A DNA stretch of 64,000 bases from Bretschneidera sinensis (lineage: Eukaryota > Streptophyta > Magnoliopsida > Brassicales > Akaniaceae): contig CM043698.1 in assembly GCA_023935145.1 (NCBI GenBank), positions 144,765,625-144,829,624 of the forward strand. The letters run 5' to 3'. Shown here in pieces: positions 33,643 through 46,515 of the stretch. A program made the position numbers and the translations under genes. The notes below the pieces were generated by a model. It worked only from the letters and a program-made list of their open reading frames with translations. It ran no database searches and was not told the DNA's origin. Positions within the stretch are counted from its first letter, which is position 1; each line of letters starts with the position of its first letter.

Positions 33643-34940
33643 ATTCTTTTGAGACGGAAATTGATTCGTAAATTGTGAAATGGTTAATTGATGGTAAAAG
33701 GAGAATATGAATTAGCTATTCCCGTTCACGGTTAACAGTTTTATATGAGTCTGAGATCCAAAGTGTAGACTATAGAACAGCTGGACCGCAATAGATGTGA
33801 GGGCCACAAATTTCCAGAAATTCTTATCAGATAATATTCTTATCAGAAATTCTTATCAGATAATATTCTTATCAGAATTGAATGATCCAAACCAACTTTA
33901 GCATATCAAAAAGCAATGTTGTCATTGTCAGGTAGAGAGAAAATAATTGAGAAATTTTCATCCTTTGCCATATTGACCTCAAAAGTCTTTGTTCTTTCAC
34001 TGTCTACTTTCGGTGGAAAAGCAACCATGATATTGTTGTAGAGCCATGATTGAGTGCTCCACATGGGTCCTTCTTTCTCTTCAGATTTTACCTGTCCTCT
34101 TTGTCCATCATTATTGAGAATTACATTCTTTATGATCATGAAATAAAACAATTAACATTCGTTTGAAATTAGCAAAATATTATATGAAAAGAGAATGGCG
34201 TAAAACAAACCATGATCAAGGAGAGGCAAAGGGTAAAATCTGAAAAACCATACACAGCATCAACTTCTAAATGATTTTTTATTTTTAATCGGTTATGTGT
34301 TTTCATGATCACTAGACTATGTGATTGTTTCAATGTTTACATTTTTTAAAAAAAACCTCTAACTAAAACAAAATTGAAGAAAATGATAAATATAAGATAC
34401 TTTTCTAACAATAAATGTATTACATTTTTAATTATTTACTTAAAATAAAGTTGACAGCTAAAATTCCATAATTAATTTAAAGCTAACCAAGGCAAAAAAA
34501 AACTTTTAAGTGGCCTGATTCCTTAACAAAAAATATAAGGAAATTTTTTTCCAAAGAAATTTCTTGAATGACTTATTTTAACTTAATTTTTTTTTATCCT
34601 TTTAAATGGTTCATCAATTAAATTAAAGAAAGAATTTTCATTAATTTTTTCAGGACTACAGAAACGATTGCATCTTCCATATTCATTTGAAATGGAAATT
34701 GATTCGTAAATTGTGAAATGGTTAATTGATAATAGAATCAACTAAAATTTGCAAACCCAGAATCAGTATCTTAGGCATTAAAACATCAATTTTATCTTAG
34801 GCATTATGCAATAAAAGTTTGAATTGTGAATAAGAATCATGATAGTAAAGAGTTAATTATTCTTAGCCTCTACATGCAAACCTTTAGAACTTTTAAATCT
34901 TTTACACATCATACACGAAATCTATAAATTAATGAGGATT
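33643..34940. other. Promoter of the CNL relic and AT-rich intergenic DNA with a second CNL 5' fragment
   Basis: The phrase attcttatcagataat is repeated in tandem at 33815-33880. 34645-34735 repeats 33606-33695, namely the 5' UTR and the first dozen codons of the CNL gene, with the start region changed (catcttccat for catcagccat). It is a remnant of another CNL copy. A minus-strand ORF at 33906-34151 (81 codons) is not recognised. Confidence 0.6.
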
Positions 34941-36760
34941 CATGATTATTGTACCTATATCCAAAATGCTGGTTGATTATTCTCTTTATAATGTCATGCG
35001 CTAGTTTAGCCAAGACTTTCAACAATGGCCTCAAGAACTTTCTCAGTATATTCTCGAAGGCAACAAATGAGCAATTCCCAGCTCTATCATTAATGCCTAG
35101 ATTTGGAGGTTCTCTTAGACAGCCATCAAATGTTAACTCTCAATCAAAAATAAAAATGCCAAATTATTTCCGTTTATAGCATTCGCTTGGTATCAAAATT
35201 CTTAACCCCACTATAGCTGAGATGACAATTGCAAAAGCCAATTCCGCACTAAAAATGAGCAGAAGTGCTGCAAGTACTGATTTAACCTTGAGGATGATGA
35301 TATGAATGTTAAGAGTACTCAATGTTAATAAGTTCTGTTGTCTACAAACCACATCTTTCTTATCACTAAAAATCGGCCCCTATGTACTAATGTGTTTATT
35401 TGCCGATAAGAGATTTCAACTCTCAAATTTCCTAAAGTCTCCTCTTTTGCTGCCACTAGTTATGCTGACCCTTCTAAAAAGTGTCTCAAACGGTATAACA
35501 AATACACCGAATACGATATAGAAATCACCAATCACAGTCCACACACAAGGCTGCCTCCTCTCACAATTTTCCTATTAATTCCAAAATGGAATTTATTCAT
35601 GTGATCAATATCATTCAATTGCTTTTATGGATACAACTACACCTTTCCTCTTAGTTTTTCCTCCCTTTTCTTTTCCTAGACCTTATCAACAGACTCTAAG
35701 TGTGTAATAAAGAAAAGCATTAGTTTAATCCAGACATGACCGATGCAAAATTAGCCCATTGACACCACAAAGCACTCAAAACCCCAGTTTGAGGCAACAG
35801 GGCAAAAACAATCCACCTGTACAGATTATCTTGAGACTTCCCCGGTGCCTCGCCTCAATAACATGTACAATGTTCTGTAATTTGTGGTCCAAAAATTGGC
35901 ATGGCAATTCACTTTGAGGCAATACATTAAACCATAAAATTTGCGAAGAGAAGTACGCAACCACTAAGTAACATGTATGAACATTGAACATTTTTCACAG
36001 GTTCACAGCTATCAAAATATTTCACGATTTTCACCCTCCACTAACCCCAGGCATGTGCACGCACACATACAAAAGGAAAAGCCTTTCCTAGAATACTATC
36101 ACACCACCCGAACAGACACCAAATCTTATCATCCACTCTTGGAAGACAGAAATATGAAGGCACACACTTTATGCAACATTCATAAGCATGAAGCATGTAT
36201 AGGCGCTGCCCCCAATAAAGCCAAGGGAAGTCAATTATTTTTTTTTAAAAGATTAATTATTTTTTGTAGCGCTGATTCGTCAAATACCCACTAAGCAACT
36301 CCTTGTCTTCTCTATCTTACATAAACTTTAAAAAAAATCTAATTTTCTTTGAAAAAATGTCCTAACCATGTTGATAGCTCAAGTGAAACATTAAGTTTGA
36401 ATTGGGTGAAACCAGTCCATAACATAAATTGATAAAAGGCTTATTTTTATAGATTGAAAACAAAGCGGGAGGGCATTACCATATGCTTTTCAGTTTAGTG
36501 CTATGGAGTAATCCAACTCAAAATTGATACCTTATATGGTGAACATAAGTGTAACTTATATGAGAGACAAATGAGGAATATGTTAACTGGAAAATACAGA
36601 AGAGCACCCCCAAAGCAGCTATGGCTGCACACTTTTTATGCATGCATTCTACTGTTGAGTAGTAAAAGTTTGAGAACATGATGAGTTGGTGACAATTTCA
36701 TTAGTAACCAACAAAATAATGAATCCCAAAACAAAATGAAGTAAAGGATTCTCACCTCAC
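34941..36760. other. Intergenic, no recognised gene
   Basis: A minus-strand ORF at 35164-35352 contains one hydrophobic segment (VLAALLLIFSAELAFAIVIS) and could be a relic of a membrane protein, but nothing around it supports a gene. Plus-strand ORFs at 34949 and 35977 look random. Confidence 0.4.
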
Positions 36761-36765
36761 TATCG

Positions 36766-37040
36766 CCATGCAATATAGCATTTGCAGCAAATGCTCTGAA
36801 TATAAAGCATCAACAGGTTGTTTCTCCCTACTATTAACCCCAAAAATACAAAGATATAATGCAATCAAATTCAAATAATTCTAAAAGCCTTAATATATAT
36901 TTATCAATAAAAAACCTTCAAATAAAAAAATTGGGCCATACGATACCTGGTGAAACCATCTTTCTGCTGAATTTCAATGATCGAAGCAGTGATATCAACT
37001 GCAGCTGTTATACATCCTCTGCTTCGCCATGTTGATATCT
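36766..37040 (-). pseudogene. Two exon-like fragments of an unrecognised gene
   Basis: On the minus strand a segment at about 36950-37038 is framed by ttttag and a GT donor and reads RGCITAAVDITASIIEIQQK. A second at about 36768-36820 reads AFAANAILHGDSE and ends at gtgaga. Both look like exons by reading frame and splice-like borders. I do not recognise the family and see no start or continuation. Confidence 0.3.
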
Positions 37041-37439
37041 AAAAACAGAAAAAGAATGAATTAAAAAGGAAAAAGAAATAAATATAAAATGTACAGTATG
37101 GTTACTTGTGAAAAGATATAAAACAAGAAGCAACAATGAAAATTAAACCTACTTATAAAAAAAACAATGAAATTTAAATCTATCAGAAATTTGAATATGA
37201 ATTTTCACTATTTGGCACCTGAACCCCAAATATATACATTAATCTAATAGAATCATATGAGTATCTGAGTTCAGTTTTTCATTGTTTAGCGACAGAAGCA
37301 GCAAAAGTTTGGGACTTCATTCAAAGTATGGGATTTTCCTCTGCTTTCTCAGCAACCAAACGTGAGATAAGTATTTGATAAGAAATTTTTTCATATTCTA
37401 ACTAATATACAATGAGTCTTACTCTTGCGAGAGCAGATG

Positions 37440-37745
37440 CGACCTAGACTGCAGAAGAAGAGAAGAGAGATTCTCTGACGAACTCCCATTCGTCCCAATT
37501 CAACCATGGCACCAGTTTGTAGCCCTGTAGCTCAAATAAAGCAAAATCTAAACTCCTTTAGGATTTGGGAGTGACGATGCCAGGTCGTATCAGAGAGGAG
37601 GACGAACGAATCACGGCCGTGAGAGAGAGGGAAGAAGGATAGAGACGACGGCAGAGAGGAGAAAGAAGAGAGACGGCGGCAGAGAGGAGGACGAGGTAGA
37701 GAGAAGGCGGCAAGAGAGAGAGAGGGAAGCAGAGACGCGATCTCT
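37440..37745. other. Purine-rich, CG-containing stretch with short imperfect repeats
   Basis: From 37580 the plus strand is rich in gagagag and repeats gacggcggcagagaggag about three times. In this AT-rich setting it resembles a 5' UTR/promoter of a minus-strand gene (perhaps that of the fragments at 36.8-37.0 kb), but no ORF attaches to it. Confidence 0.35.
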
Positions 37746-38275
37746 CTGTGAAGATAACGTTAATTTTTAGAAAACAACTTTTGAAATGAGTTTTTTTAAC
37801 AAGAGTTTTTGAAAATTACCTCAGAAAATGTACAGGTTATATTTTGGAAAGAGTTTTCAAAAATTGTTTTACAAAAAAATTCGTTAGTGTTTTTTGATAT
37901 AACTTTTGAAAAATAATCTTAAAATTAGTTTTCGTATTTTTATTTAATTTTTTTCATAACAAATAAAAAATTTTAAAATTTTAAAAACAAAATAATATTA
38001 ATTATTTTTAAATATTTAGCAAATATGAGAAACAAAATTAATATAGATTTTAAATTTAAACTCAAAATTAAAAATAATTATAAAATGTATCAAAACAGTT
38101 TTTAAAATAAGATTATCCAAACAACATTTCATTTTTTTCTGTTTTGGGAACAGTTTTCAAGTTACAGTTATCCAAACACATTTTCTTCGTAAAACTGTTT
38201 TCAGTTTTTATTTTTGAAAACAGTTTTCAAAAACTGAAAAACAAAAAACTATTACCCAAACATGCCATAATTTTG
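37746..38275. mobile_element. Foldback/MITE-like element, copy 1 (family A)
   Basis: AT-rich, noncoding, dominated by tttgaaaactg/cagttttcaaa words. The right end is ...tattacccaaacatgcc. The core (aatatagattttaaatttaa and gattatccaaacaacatt) recurs in reverse complement at 44760-45240. No transposase ORF is present, so it would be non-autonomous. The superfamily is not resolved. Confidence 0.6.
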
Positions 38276-38639
38276 GGTTTTTGCTTTTGAAAACTGAAAA
38301 TTGTTTTTAAAAAGTGCTTCCAAACATGTTCAAAGTAAATTTTAAAATTAAGCAAATAAAATATTAAAAGGATTGATATTTTTTTTAAATATATACAAAT
38401 ATGTTGAACGAAACATTTTTCCTCTATAAGTAAAGCAAAGCATAAGCCTTGAGATATTGTGGTATAAGCTTTTCATATGTTTATTTTTTTATTTATAAAA
38501 TAATAATTAATTAATATAATATAATTTAAAAAATATATAATATAATTTAATTAAAACACCTCAAAGCAAGAAAGACATACATAGTAACATAAAGGTGTAC
38601 GATTCAATAACCCCAATAGAAAGACATTCGCTACATACT

Positions 38640-38830
38640 TGAGGCATATTCCTTTCAAATTGGAAGGAATTGAAAATATAAAATGATACTATTATTTTAC
38701 AAATTTATCTTTAGGTAATCCCTCACAATAATATTATGAAAGATATAATGGTAAAAATAATACTATTTGTATTTTCTTTACACTCATGTTTCTACTTTAC
38801 TAAACAAAATTTTAAAAAAAAAAACTATTT
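38640..38830. mobile_element. MITE-like fragment (family B)
   Basis: Shares atggtaaaaataatacta followed by ttttcttt-like, and tctactttactaaacaaa, with 52640-52725. Only part of the element is present here. Confidence 0.5.
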
Positions 38831-39072
38831 CTTTTTCTTTTAGTTTTTCATCTTCATGAATATTTTTCCATCATTTTATTTTTTTCATCCTTTCACTCTC
38901 CTCTCGAAATATTCTATAACAATCATAATTACCACTGAAAAATTGATATATACATATACACACATAAGTCTAATGAATCTCCGGCAAACTTTCTAATTTG
39001 CTTGTATGTCTGTGCATCATTTCTACTAGCTTTCTACATCACAACTATAAAAAAGAAAGCTAGCATAATCAA

Positions 39073-39858
39073 TCAAAACAAGAAAAGACACAGAATAATG
39101 CAACAAAAAAGAAAGATGGATACCCTATTAAGGGGCTTAAAAAACTGCATTTCCTGCCTTCTCGTCACAGGACTGTTACTATCCATGAAATGGTATGGAG
39201 TCTGGTAAGGATAAGCAAACAAACTTGTGTCCTCGCTCCCAAATATCCTCGCATAGACCATCTCTCCAAACATCCCAATCGTTGGATTGAAGAAACTTTC
39301 CATTGCTGAACCACCAAGACTATTTGATGTCATCGCTGGGTAACCTCCATGAGGATGAGAGAAGTATTGCTGGTGATGAAATGATTGAGATTGTGGGTGG
39401 GAAAAAATTTGATGAAGTCGCTCGCTTTGACGCAAATTAGACGCTGAAGTAGAAGTAATCAAATTGTTCAAACCAAAAGGATGTGGTCTATGGGGTATGA
39501 TCATACCCAAGTCATATTTCTTGGATTCAAATTCAGAAGAAGACATGCCACGGCCATACAAGGGAACCAGTGAAGTGATGGCAATGTTAGACTTGCACAC
39601 AGGACAGTTCTGCTGCTGCTGGTCAGCATCGGTAGAGGTTTGGACATGCAGCCACCTGTAAATGCATGGCCAGCAGTATAGGTGACCACAGAGGGTGACA
39701 ACAGGATCTTGTGCTGATTCTAAGCAAATGTTGCATTCCAAGTAGCCACTGTCACTTTCTGGGACTCCTGAAACTGAGATGGGACTCCATTTCTGCTTGA
39801 GCGAGACATCTCCATCAGATTCAAAGCGAGAATCAGGCTCAACGAAGATTTGTTCCAT
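39073..39858 (-). CDS. RMA-type RING E3 ubiquitin ligase, membrane-anchored
   Basis: A 261-residue protein in one coding exon. The start at 39858 (MEQIFVEPDSRF) is chosen because a splice acceptor (tttcctaccag) lies 11 bases upstream, so the longer ORF is intron. A C3HC4 RING finger near residues 39-85 has CNIC, CGHLYCWPCIYRW and CPVCKSNI. After it come the conserved LVPLYGRG block, a His/Gln/Pro-rich middle and a C-terminal hydrophobic tail (VSIFLFCCIILCLFLF) that would anchor it in the ER membrane. RMA ligases transfer ubiquitin to membrane proteins in ER quality control and aquaporin trafficking. Length, order and tail fit the family; no frame damage is seen. It belongs to a local family: a truncated copy at 27.2 kb and a promoter-side copy at 1-940. 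Confidence 0.93.
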   Translation of the reverse strand: MEQIFVEPDSRFESDGDVSLKQKWSPISVSGVPESDSGYLECNICLESAQDPVVTLCGHLYCWPCIYRWLHVQTSTDADQQQQNCPVCKSNIAITSLVPLYGRGMSSSEFESKKYDLGMIIPHRPHPFGLNNLITSTSASNLRQSERLHQIFSHPQSQSFHHQQYFSHPHGGYPAMTSNSLGGSAMESFFNPTIGMFGEMVYARIFGSEDTSLFAYPYQTPYHFMDSNSPVTRRQEMQFFKPLNRVSIFLFCCIILCLFLF

Positions 39859-39869
39859 AGCTATGCAAC

Positions 39870-41607
39870 CTGGTAGGAAAATGAAGATCATAGGATTTGC
39901 CAGTAAGCAACACACTCACCTATATACAGACTGGAAAACATTGAATAACACACTTTGTTAACATGTTTGATAAAGAGAAGGATAATATACTATGGGGTGA
40001 AAAGTTTAAGGTAACCATGTCCATTTGAGTTTTATGTAAGAACACACATGAGTGCACACACACAGAATAGTATCTTAACATAAGTAACAAGAACAACGTT
40101 CACCAGAGTGAAAAAAATGGTGTTATATGCATGATCACCACTATCAAGATGTTTCCTATGATCAAAACTTGACCATGCCGCCCTCCTAAACTAGAGATAA
40201 TTTCCTAAGCATCTATTTGAATTAAATAAGATCAGGGGGAGAAAAAGTACTAAATGTTAAAATTTGGAAAGTGACTCTAAGATAAAGAAATGTCAACTGG
40301 CAAGACTGGCTCCGAATAGATAAAACTTAAGAGAAACGCAAACATTACTCAATTGACAAGTCATAAGAACAAAGAATAAAAATACTCGCCCCTTCCTCTT
40401 CAACCAAAATGACAAGGGCAACAATTACTTTATTTTTCTGCAACATCATTAGTTCTCAATATCTTAAAAAAAATGAACTCGTCTGGTTTCTCTTACAAGA
40501 TCAGGTATCAAAACAGGTAATGCAAAAGAAGTACCTTTAAATTCTGAAAGATGAAAATAATTCCTTGTAACCCTTTAGGGTGAAGAGAAAATACTTTGAT
40601 TTTATTACCCGTCTTCAACTTGTGGGGAAAAATCAGTTCCTTCAAGTTAAATATTCTGATTAACATATTCTAACTTTTTTCAAAACCAGGAGACATTTTT
40701 TTTGTATTCTTTGCTGTTTAATTATCCACAGAAAGAGATGGATAACCTAACCACCCCACTTTTATTCATATATCCAGAAAAAAAAAAATTACCACTCAAT
40801 CCATATCTAGCACACTATAGCCTATACAGAGAACCTGGAGATCATTTCCTTCTAATCAATCAAAAGAAAATTCCCATCCAGGCAAATAAAAAAAACCAGG
40901 ACAAGTGCTTCGAAAGAACTGAGATCATGGAGTATATTCACCTCACTAAGTCCTTAAAAAGCACAAATTAGTAAGGAGGTCGCACATCCACTAAACAATT
41001 CAAGATCAATACAAGAAACTGTAAATGGGAAGACAGTGATTTATGGGACATAACTTGGTTAACAATCCAAAAAAACATGGCTAGCTTACTCCACCACATT
41101 GTCACTGGAAAACAGTAGAACCACGGGACTAAAAAATTCAAAACTTGGATTTTAGGACTTATTTATTTGGGTTCTTCTGAAACTACCATCTATTAAGCTA
41201 ACATCAACACACAAAATTTTCCCCAAAATTTAACGCCCTAGCTTTCTCATAAACCAAACAGGTGGCCATCAATGACCCAAAAAGAAAGAATCCATAAATT
41301 GGCCTGAAAAGTGAATCATATAAATTCTGTTGCAATCCAATCATCTCTCCTTCTTCTTCTTTTTCTTATTTTTAAATTCTGGTGATACCAATCCCGTATA
41401 AAGAGTTAAATGTGAAATTGGGCTAATAATTCAAAGAATCAGTTCTCAAATAAAATTATCAAAATCCAGTCATAATGTTGCTAACAAATTAATTAACCCA
41501 GATAACAATCAAACATTATAACAAAGATTGAACCCAAAAGAACACCAAATACAAAATCAAATAAAGAAATAAAACAATGAAATACCAAAAGAGAGAGAGA
41601 AACATAC
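39870..41607 (-). other. Intron in the 5' UTR of the RMA gene
   Basis: 1738 bp from a GTATGT donor (41607) to the acceptor CTACCAG (39870). 40942-41607 is shared with the left end of the window. The first exon is all UTR. Confidence 0.75.
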
Positions 41608-41830
41608 CCTTCTAGAGAAAGCTGAGACAGACCAAACTGTGTTGAAAAAGAGAGAAAAGATCTCTAAAAACAGAGCCCTCAATGGCTACCCAATCTCAAC
41701 TCCTTGAAAGAGAGGGGGAGAGATGTTAAATGAAATTGTGGGATTGAAAGAGATGGCTGAGCGTGAATGAATTGTGGAACTGGAAGGGCAAAATTAAGCT
41801 TGCGAGTAATTATATATTCAGTGTGCGCCT
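41608..41830 (-). promoter_or_regulatory. 5' UTR exon and core promoter of the RMA gene
   Basis: The noncoding exon ends at 41608. On the minus strand the TATA-like GAATATATAATTAC sits at about 41806-41820, placing transcription start near 41780. The match to the first copy stops just upstream (about 41870), so distal promoter sequence differs between the paralogues. Confidence 0.6.
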
Positions 41831-41870
41831 GGGCGGGTGATGTAACGGCGTCTGTCTGCTCTTGTTAACA

Positions 41871-42553
41871 TCTTTTAACCGATTAAATAAATATATTTTC
41901 ACTAACGTTCTATATTGGGTATTGCTAAATCGTCAAATTTATCACTAATATTATTAACTTATCATTTATTATCATTAAATGTCATAATTTATTATTTTCA
42001 ATTTTAACTAAAAAATACATTAAAAATTTTTAATTAATTATCAACAAATAAGACAATTTTGTTTTCATCTTAAATAAATAAAAAAATCATCGGAAATAGA
42101 CAAAATTTTTCATATTTCCTTTTTTTGTTTTCTTAAAATCAGTTTTTAAGTAATAATGCATGTGTAATAATATTTTTCCAATTGTAATTAAGGAGAAAGA
42201 TTTTTATTATAAAAAATGAAAATTTTTTAAATTTTTTTTATCTCGTATTTATTGTTGAAAAGAAATAAATTATATATATAATCATGTGAGTATGCGTGAT
42301 TTCTCCGAATATGTAATATTTATTAATAATTAATAACGTCATTCAATAATATCGATAACACTTTTTTATATTGAATATGCGTAATCTTTTATATGCAATA
42401 TTTATTAATAACCAGTAACATTATTCAAGTTTGATGTTTTAAATAGAAAATAAAGTTTTCAAAGAAAAAAACAATCAACAAATCTAAAAACATGAATTAT
42501 ATCCTATATGTTTATAACCATTTAAAAGGATATGACACCTTAGCTTATACCTA

Positions 42554-42615
<62 letters not shown>

Positions 42616-44755
42616 CATTTGATATGAAAATTCAATTTTGACCATCTACTTAATTTGTTGATCAAATAGACCGCTGATCTTATTTCTAATTTCACGTAGG
42701 TCCCAACAATCTCGATCTACAAGAAAATCTTGGAGAGCCACGTAAGCAATATAAATACACATGGCAGGAATCTAAGCTATGATAAGAATTTGAAGGTCTG
42801 ACAATAGTAGCTTGGACGGTTAAGATAGTCTTCAATGGTTTTGACATTTTAGAAGCTTCTCAAGCAACAATTTATATTTAGAAAAATCAAGGTCATCTGA
42901 AAAGTAATAAAAATTGTTTTTAAGTTTCGTGTAAGTTAAGCCAACAGTTGGATTGAACGATCCCAAAACAAACAGTTAGTATAGATTTTGTTCAATTTTT
43001 AATTTTTTTTAATTGGACGACTTACATGAACCCAAAACATACGCACAGTCTTGCAACCGAACCAGGCAAATATTTCCCAATTGATAGAGCTATTAGCTAT
43101 ATGTAGAGTTGGAAAGTTTACTGGTTTATCTTTCATTCTTCTCTTTTTTTTTTCTTTTTTTTCATGTTTGATAAATTATTTATTGGTTTTTTATTATCCT
43201 TTTTTTTTATGTCAAGTTAACATTTAAAAAAAAATTGGTTATACTAAAGCAATCAATGTTGGTACATTTTCTAAAGTAAGAATCAAAGACAAGAAATAAA
43301 TGAAATTTAAGGAAAACCAAATTGAGACTTTGTTGCACATCAAAAATTGTTTTCCTTAAAGGTTTATTTGTCTCCACCCCATAACGAGTCTGTTAATGGA
43401 TTACTATCCTCAATGTTACACAAAGTTTCTAAGATTTACAGATAGTAACTCTATTGAATCTCCTAAAAACTCTCATTGAAACAGTGATTAACTATGACTG
43501 TAAAAATCTTAAAAGATAAAAAAAAAATGAGGTTTTTAATATTGAAATAAAAGTTATTTAATTTCTCTTTTAACTTTCATAAATTTATAGAAGTGAAGAA
43601 GTATGAGTTATAAGACATAATTCTTTGAAAAGTGACAGTTGACAAAACCCATATTTTAAAATAACGAACATTCAGCCGATATTAGGTGTCGAGTTTACAG
43701 TCGAATTGAATGATTTGTTCAATCAACTGGAAAAACAAACAGTGACTCTCTGTCCTTCATTCAATCAACTGAATAAATTATTCAGTGGGTTGAATCTTGT
43801 TTTTCCAACAAATCTTCCAGCAATCGATGTTATGGTTTTAATATGAATTTACTAGATAAGTACAATTAAAATAACATTATTAATCCACTTTCAAATTTAT
43901 TAAAGATAATTTCAATTTTAGAGAATTGCAACACTTCTCTTTTTCCCTAATGAAATATTTATTTTATTAAAAAAAATTCATTAATGAAGAAAACTACCTA
44001 TTGCTATGGTTGGGATATAGCTCAATTCATCATTACTTCTCTTTTCTTGTCTCAAATTAAGTCTTCCATTTTGATGTGGTTTGGGTTCAAAATTCCAACC
44101 AAAAATAATAGAAGAGGGAGATTCAAGTTCAAATCATTTACCTCTTATTATCAAAACAAAATAAAAATAAAATAAAAAATCTCTTCCAAATAATTCGCAG
44201 GGCATGTTTGCAAAAAAAATATTGTTATTTGTAAATGAATAAATTGATAAATGAAAAAAAAAATAGGTAAAAAGTAAGGTGTAATCTCGTTTCATCCTTT
44301 CTAGAATCCGGCCATGACTTCCTTTTAATTGTGGCTGCAGGCTATGATATTATGTAGACGAGGTTTTTTACTGAATTATTGTGTTTTGAAAATTTTATTT
44401 TCCAATTTATTGTACTTTTAAACTTATTTCTAATTTGATAGTACTTTTTCTTTGCTACATAACTTTTAAACTAGTGTTTTGAAAACATCATTTACCTGTT
44501 ATTCAAACAGCCAAACCGAATCATTTATTTAAATAGTAAATACCCAAAAATCAAAGTCCCTAAGACGAGTACAGCTCGCCTCTCTCTTGGCTCTTCCTTC
44601 TTCATCTCTCACTTCGCCTTGCAATTAAGATTTCATTTGATTCATGCTTATGTTTTTTGGAGCCCAACAATCTATCCGCAAAGAACGGAATTCAAAGTTG
44701 ACATGCCCATTGTTTTCAAAATATTGGAGGATTGTCTTGATATTAAGAGAAAGTA
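41871..44755. other. AT-rich intergenic DNA with a (TA)22 microsatellite and a probable SIRE LTR fossil
   Basis: 42557-42600 is pure TA. Near 43635-43850 the text agttgacaaaacccatattt resembles the SIRE-like LTR start (tgttgaccctcgcccgtatttt). It is followed by boxes caatcaactg, the form CAGTCGACTG would take after G-to-A changes at two positions, and by gtgactctctgtcc, also found next to boxes in the intact element. No gene seen. Confidence 0.5.
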
Positions 44756-45245
44756 AATTTAGGTAACAGTTTTTTATTTTCAGTTTTCGAAAATAAAAAC
44801 TGAAAACAGTCTTCTGATGTTTTCTGAAACAACATGTTTAGATAACTGTACTGTTTTCAAAATAGAAAACAGTAAAATGTTGTTTGGATAATCTTATTTT
44901 GATAAACCTTGTAATTATTTTCGGTTTTGAGTTTAAATTTAAAATCTATATTAATTTTATTTATCATATTTATTAAATGCTTAAAAATAATTAATATTAT
45001 TTTATTTTTAAAATTTTAATATTGTTTATATACTATGGAAGAAAAATGAAACAGAAGTTAACACTAATTTTTTGAAAATTATATCAGAAAACATCAATTT
45101 GAGGTTTTCAGAAAGCAATTTTTGAAAACTGATTTTTTGAAAATTGTTTCAAAAAATATATTTTGAAAACTGTTTTCCAAACATGTTTTGAATTTTTAAA
45201 AACTGTTTTCAGTTTTTGAAAACGGAACGAAACAAACTTGCCCAA
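44756..45245. mobile_element. Foldback/MITE-like element, copy 2 (family A, inverted relative to copy 1)
   Basis: Terminal parts are inverted repeats: gtaacagttttttattttca at the left and tttttgaaaacgg at the right. The core is tgtttggataatcttatttt then ttgagtttaaatttaaaatc, the reverse complement of the core at 37990-38120. Noncoding. Confidence 0.65.
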
Positions 45246-46293
45246 AACTTTTTGTTATTTTATTAGTTGATTTAATGATAATTTCCCACTTGTAAATTTA
45301 CTCTCTTTAATTCTTTCTCAACCTTGTTAAAGGAGTCGTTGATATGATCTTATCTATTCCTTTAAAACAAATTAAAATAGTTCTAACTTCTTATTAGTGC
45401 TAGACAAGATGAGAACATTCCACAATGCTGTAATTCCAGGTTTTCTTTATTTCAATCATGAGTGTTTAGCTTCATCTTTATTTTGAGTAGCTTACGAAGT
45501 TATTTGATGTTCATTGATACTTTTTTCTTTGCCAAAAACAGTAGATCATGCCCCATTTGTTGTATGAATTAAGTTAGTTGATGGTCACACCCATATGCAT
45601 ATAAATCCCAGAGAGCTTGAATTGCAATGTATATATGTATATCTCCACAAGTGGTTTTAAAAGAATTTTAATGGCCTCAAAGTTTGTGTTATAGATTTTG
45701 CATATTGAACTCACGGTAAATTTATCTCATGTCTTAAATCAAAATCAACAAAGTAAGAACTTAGTGAAATGTGATTTACAACAATTTTTTGAATGTGTGT
45801 TCTTGCTTTGTTATAAAATGATTAGTTTTCATTATTTGAAAATAATTTTTTTCTTTTTTTCAGGATGAAAAATGAAAGCATAAAGAACCAAATGAATGAT
45901 TTGTATTGTGCTGTGATAAGGTTGATTCAGGCTATGTGTTGTAAATGCTTTAGATTTGTTTATTCTGACCTTCTCATTATTTTAGTTTTCTAGTTGCTGG
46001 TTTTATATTTGTTTGGAGTTGTGATCTTCTTATGGGTTTTTTTTTTTTTTTTTTTGTAATTTGGATTTGCAAGCCAACGTTTGTGGTTTTTCTAGTGTGC
46101 AGGCTGCTTTATGGAGCTGATATATTTCTATTTTTATTATCATATGTTAGCCAGGGTATGAGATTTTTCTAGTGATTTGTTAAGGAATTTTTTTGAAGAT
46201 GAGAAATTATTGATTTGCAGTTGATATTACAGATCACTCCCTTTTTATTTGTTTCAGTATCAGTTTTGTTATTAAACAAAAAGGTATAAGGAT
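45246..46293. other. Intergenic
   Basis: No gene recognised. Contains a T18-type run near 46040. The bases AGGAT at 46289-46293 are the left target duplication of the next element. Confidence 0.5.
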
Positions 46294-46509
46294 TGTTAAT
46301 GTATTATATGGGCTTAGTCCCACATTGGTTGTGTATAGCTTTGCTTCTCCTATTAGCTTGTATAAATAGGATAATCCCACATTGGTTGTATATAGCTTTA
46401 CTTCTCCTATTAGCTTATATAAATAGGATAGCTCCTTTTGTAAGCAAATCACACCATTCAATACAATTCTTCTTTTTGTATTATCTCACTTCTTCTCTTA
46501 AATTCAACA
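46294..46509 (+). repeat. 5' LTR, family B copy 1
   Basis: 216 bp, TGTTAATG...TTCAACA. A 57-bp segment with a TATA-like tataaatagg is tandemly duplicated inside (starts near 46318 and 46375). Confidence 0.92.
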
Positions 46510-46515
46510 TGGTAT

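Noticed and set aside
35164..35352. Small membrane protein gene
   Set aside because: Single hydrophobic stretch in a 62-codon ORF without recognisable homology, splice or promoter context.
39073..39915. Upstream start of the RMA ORF at 39915
   Set aside because: The extra N-terminal residues come from intron sequence; a splice acceptor lies between them and ATG 39858, and family proteins begin near the latter.
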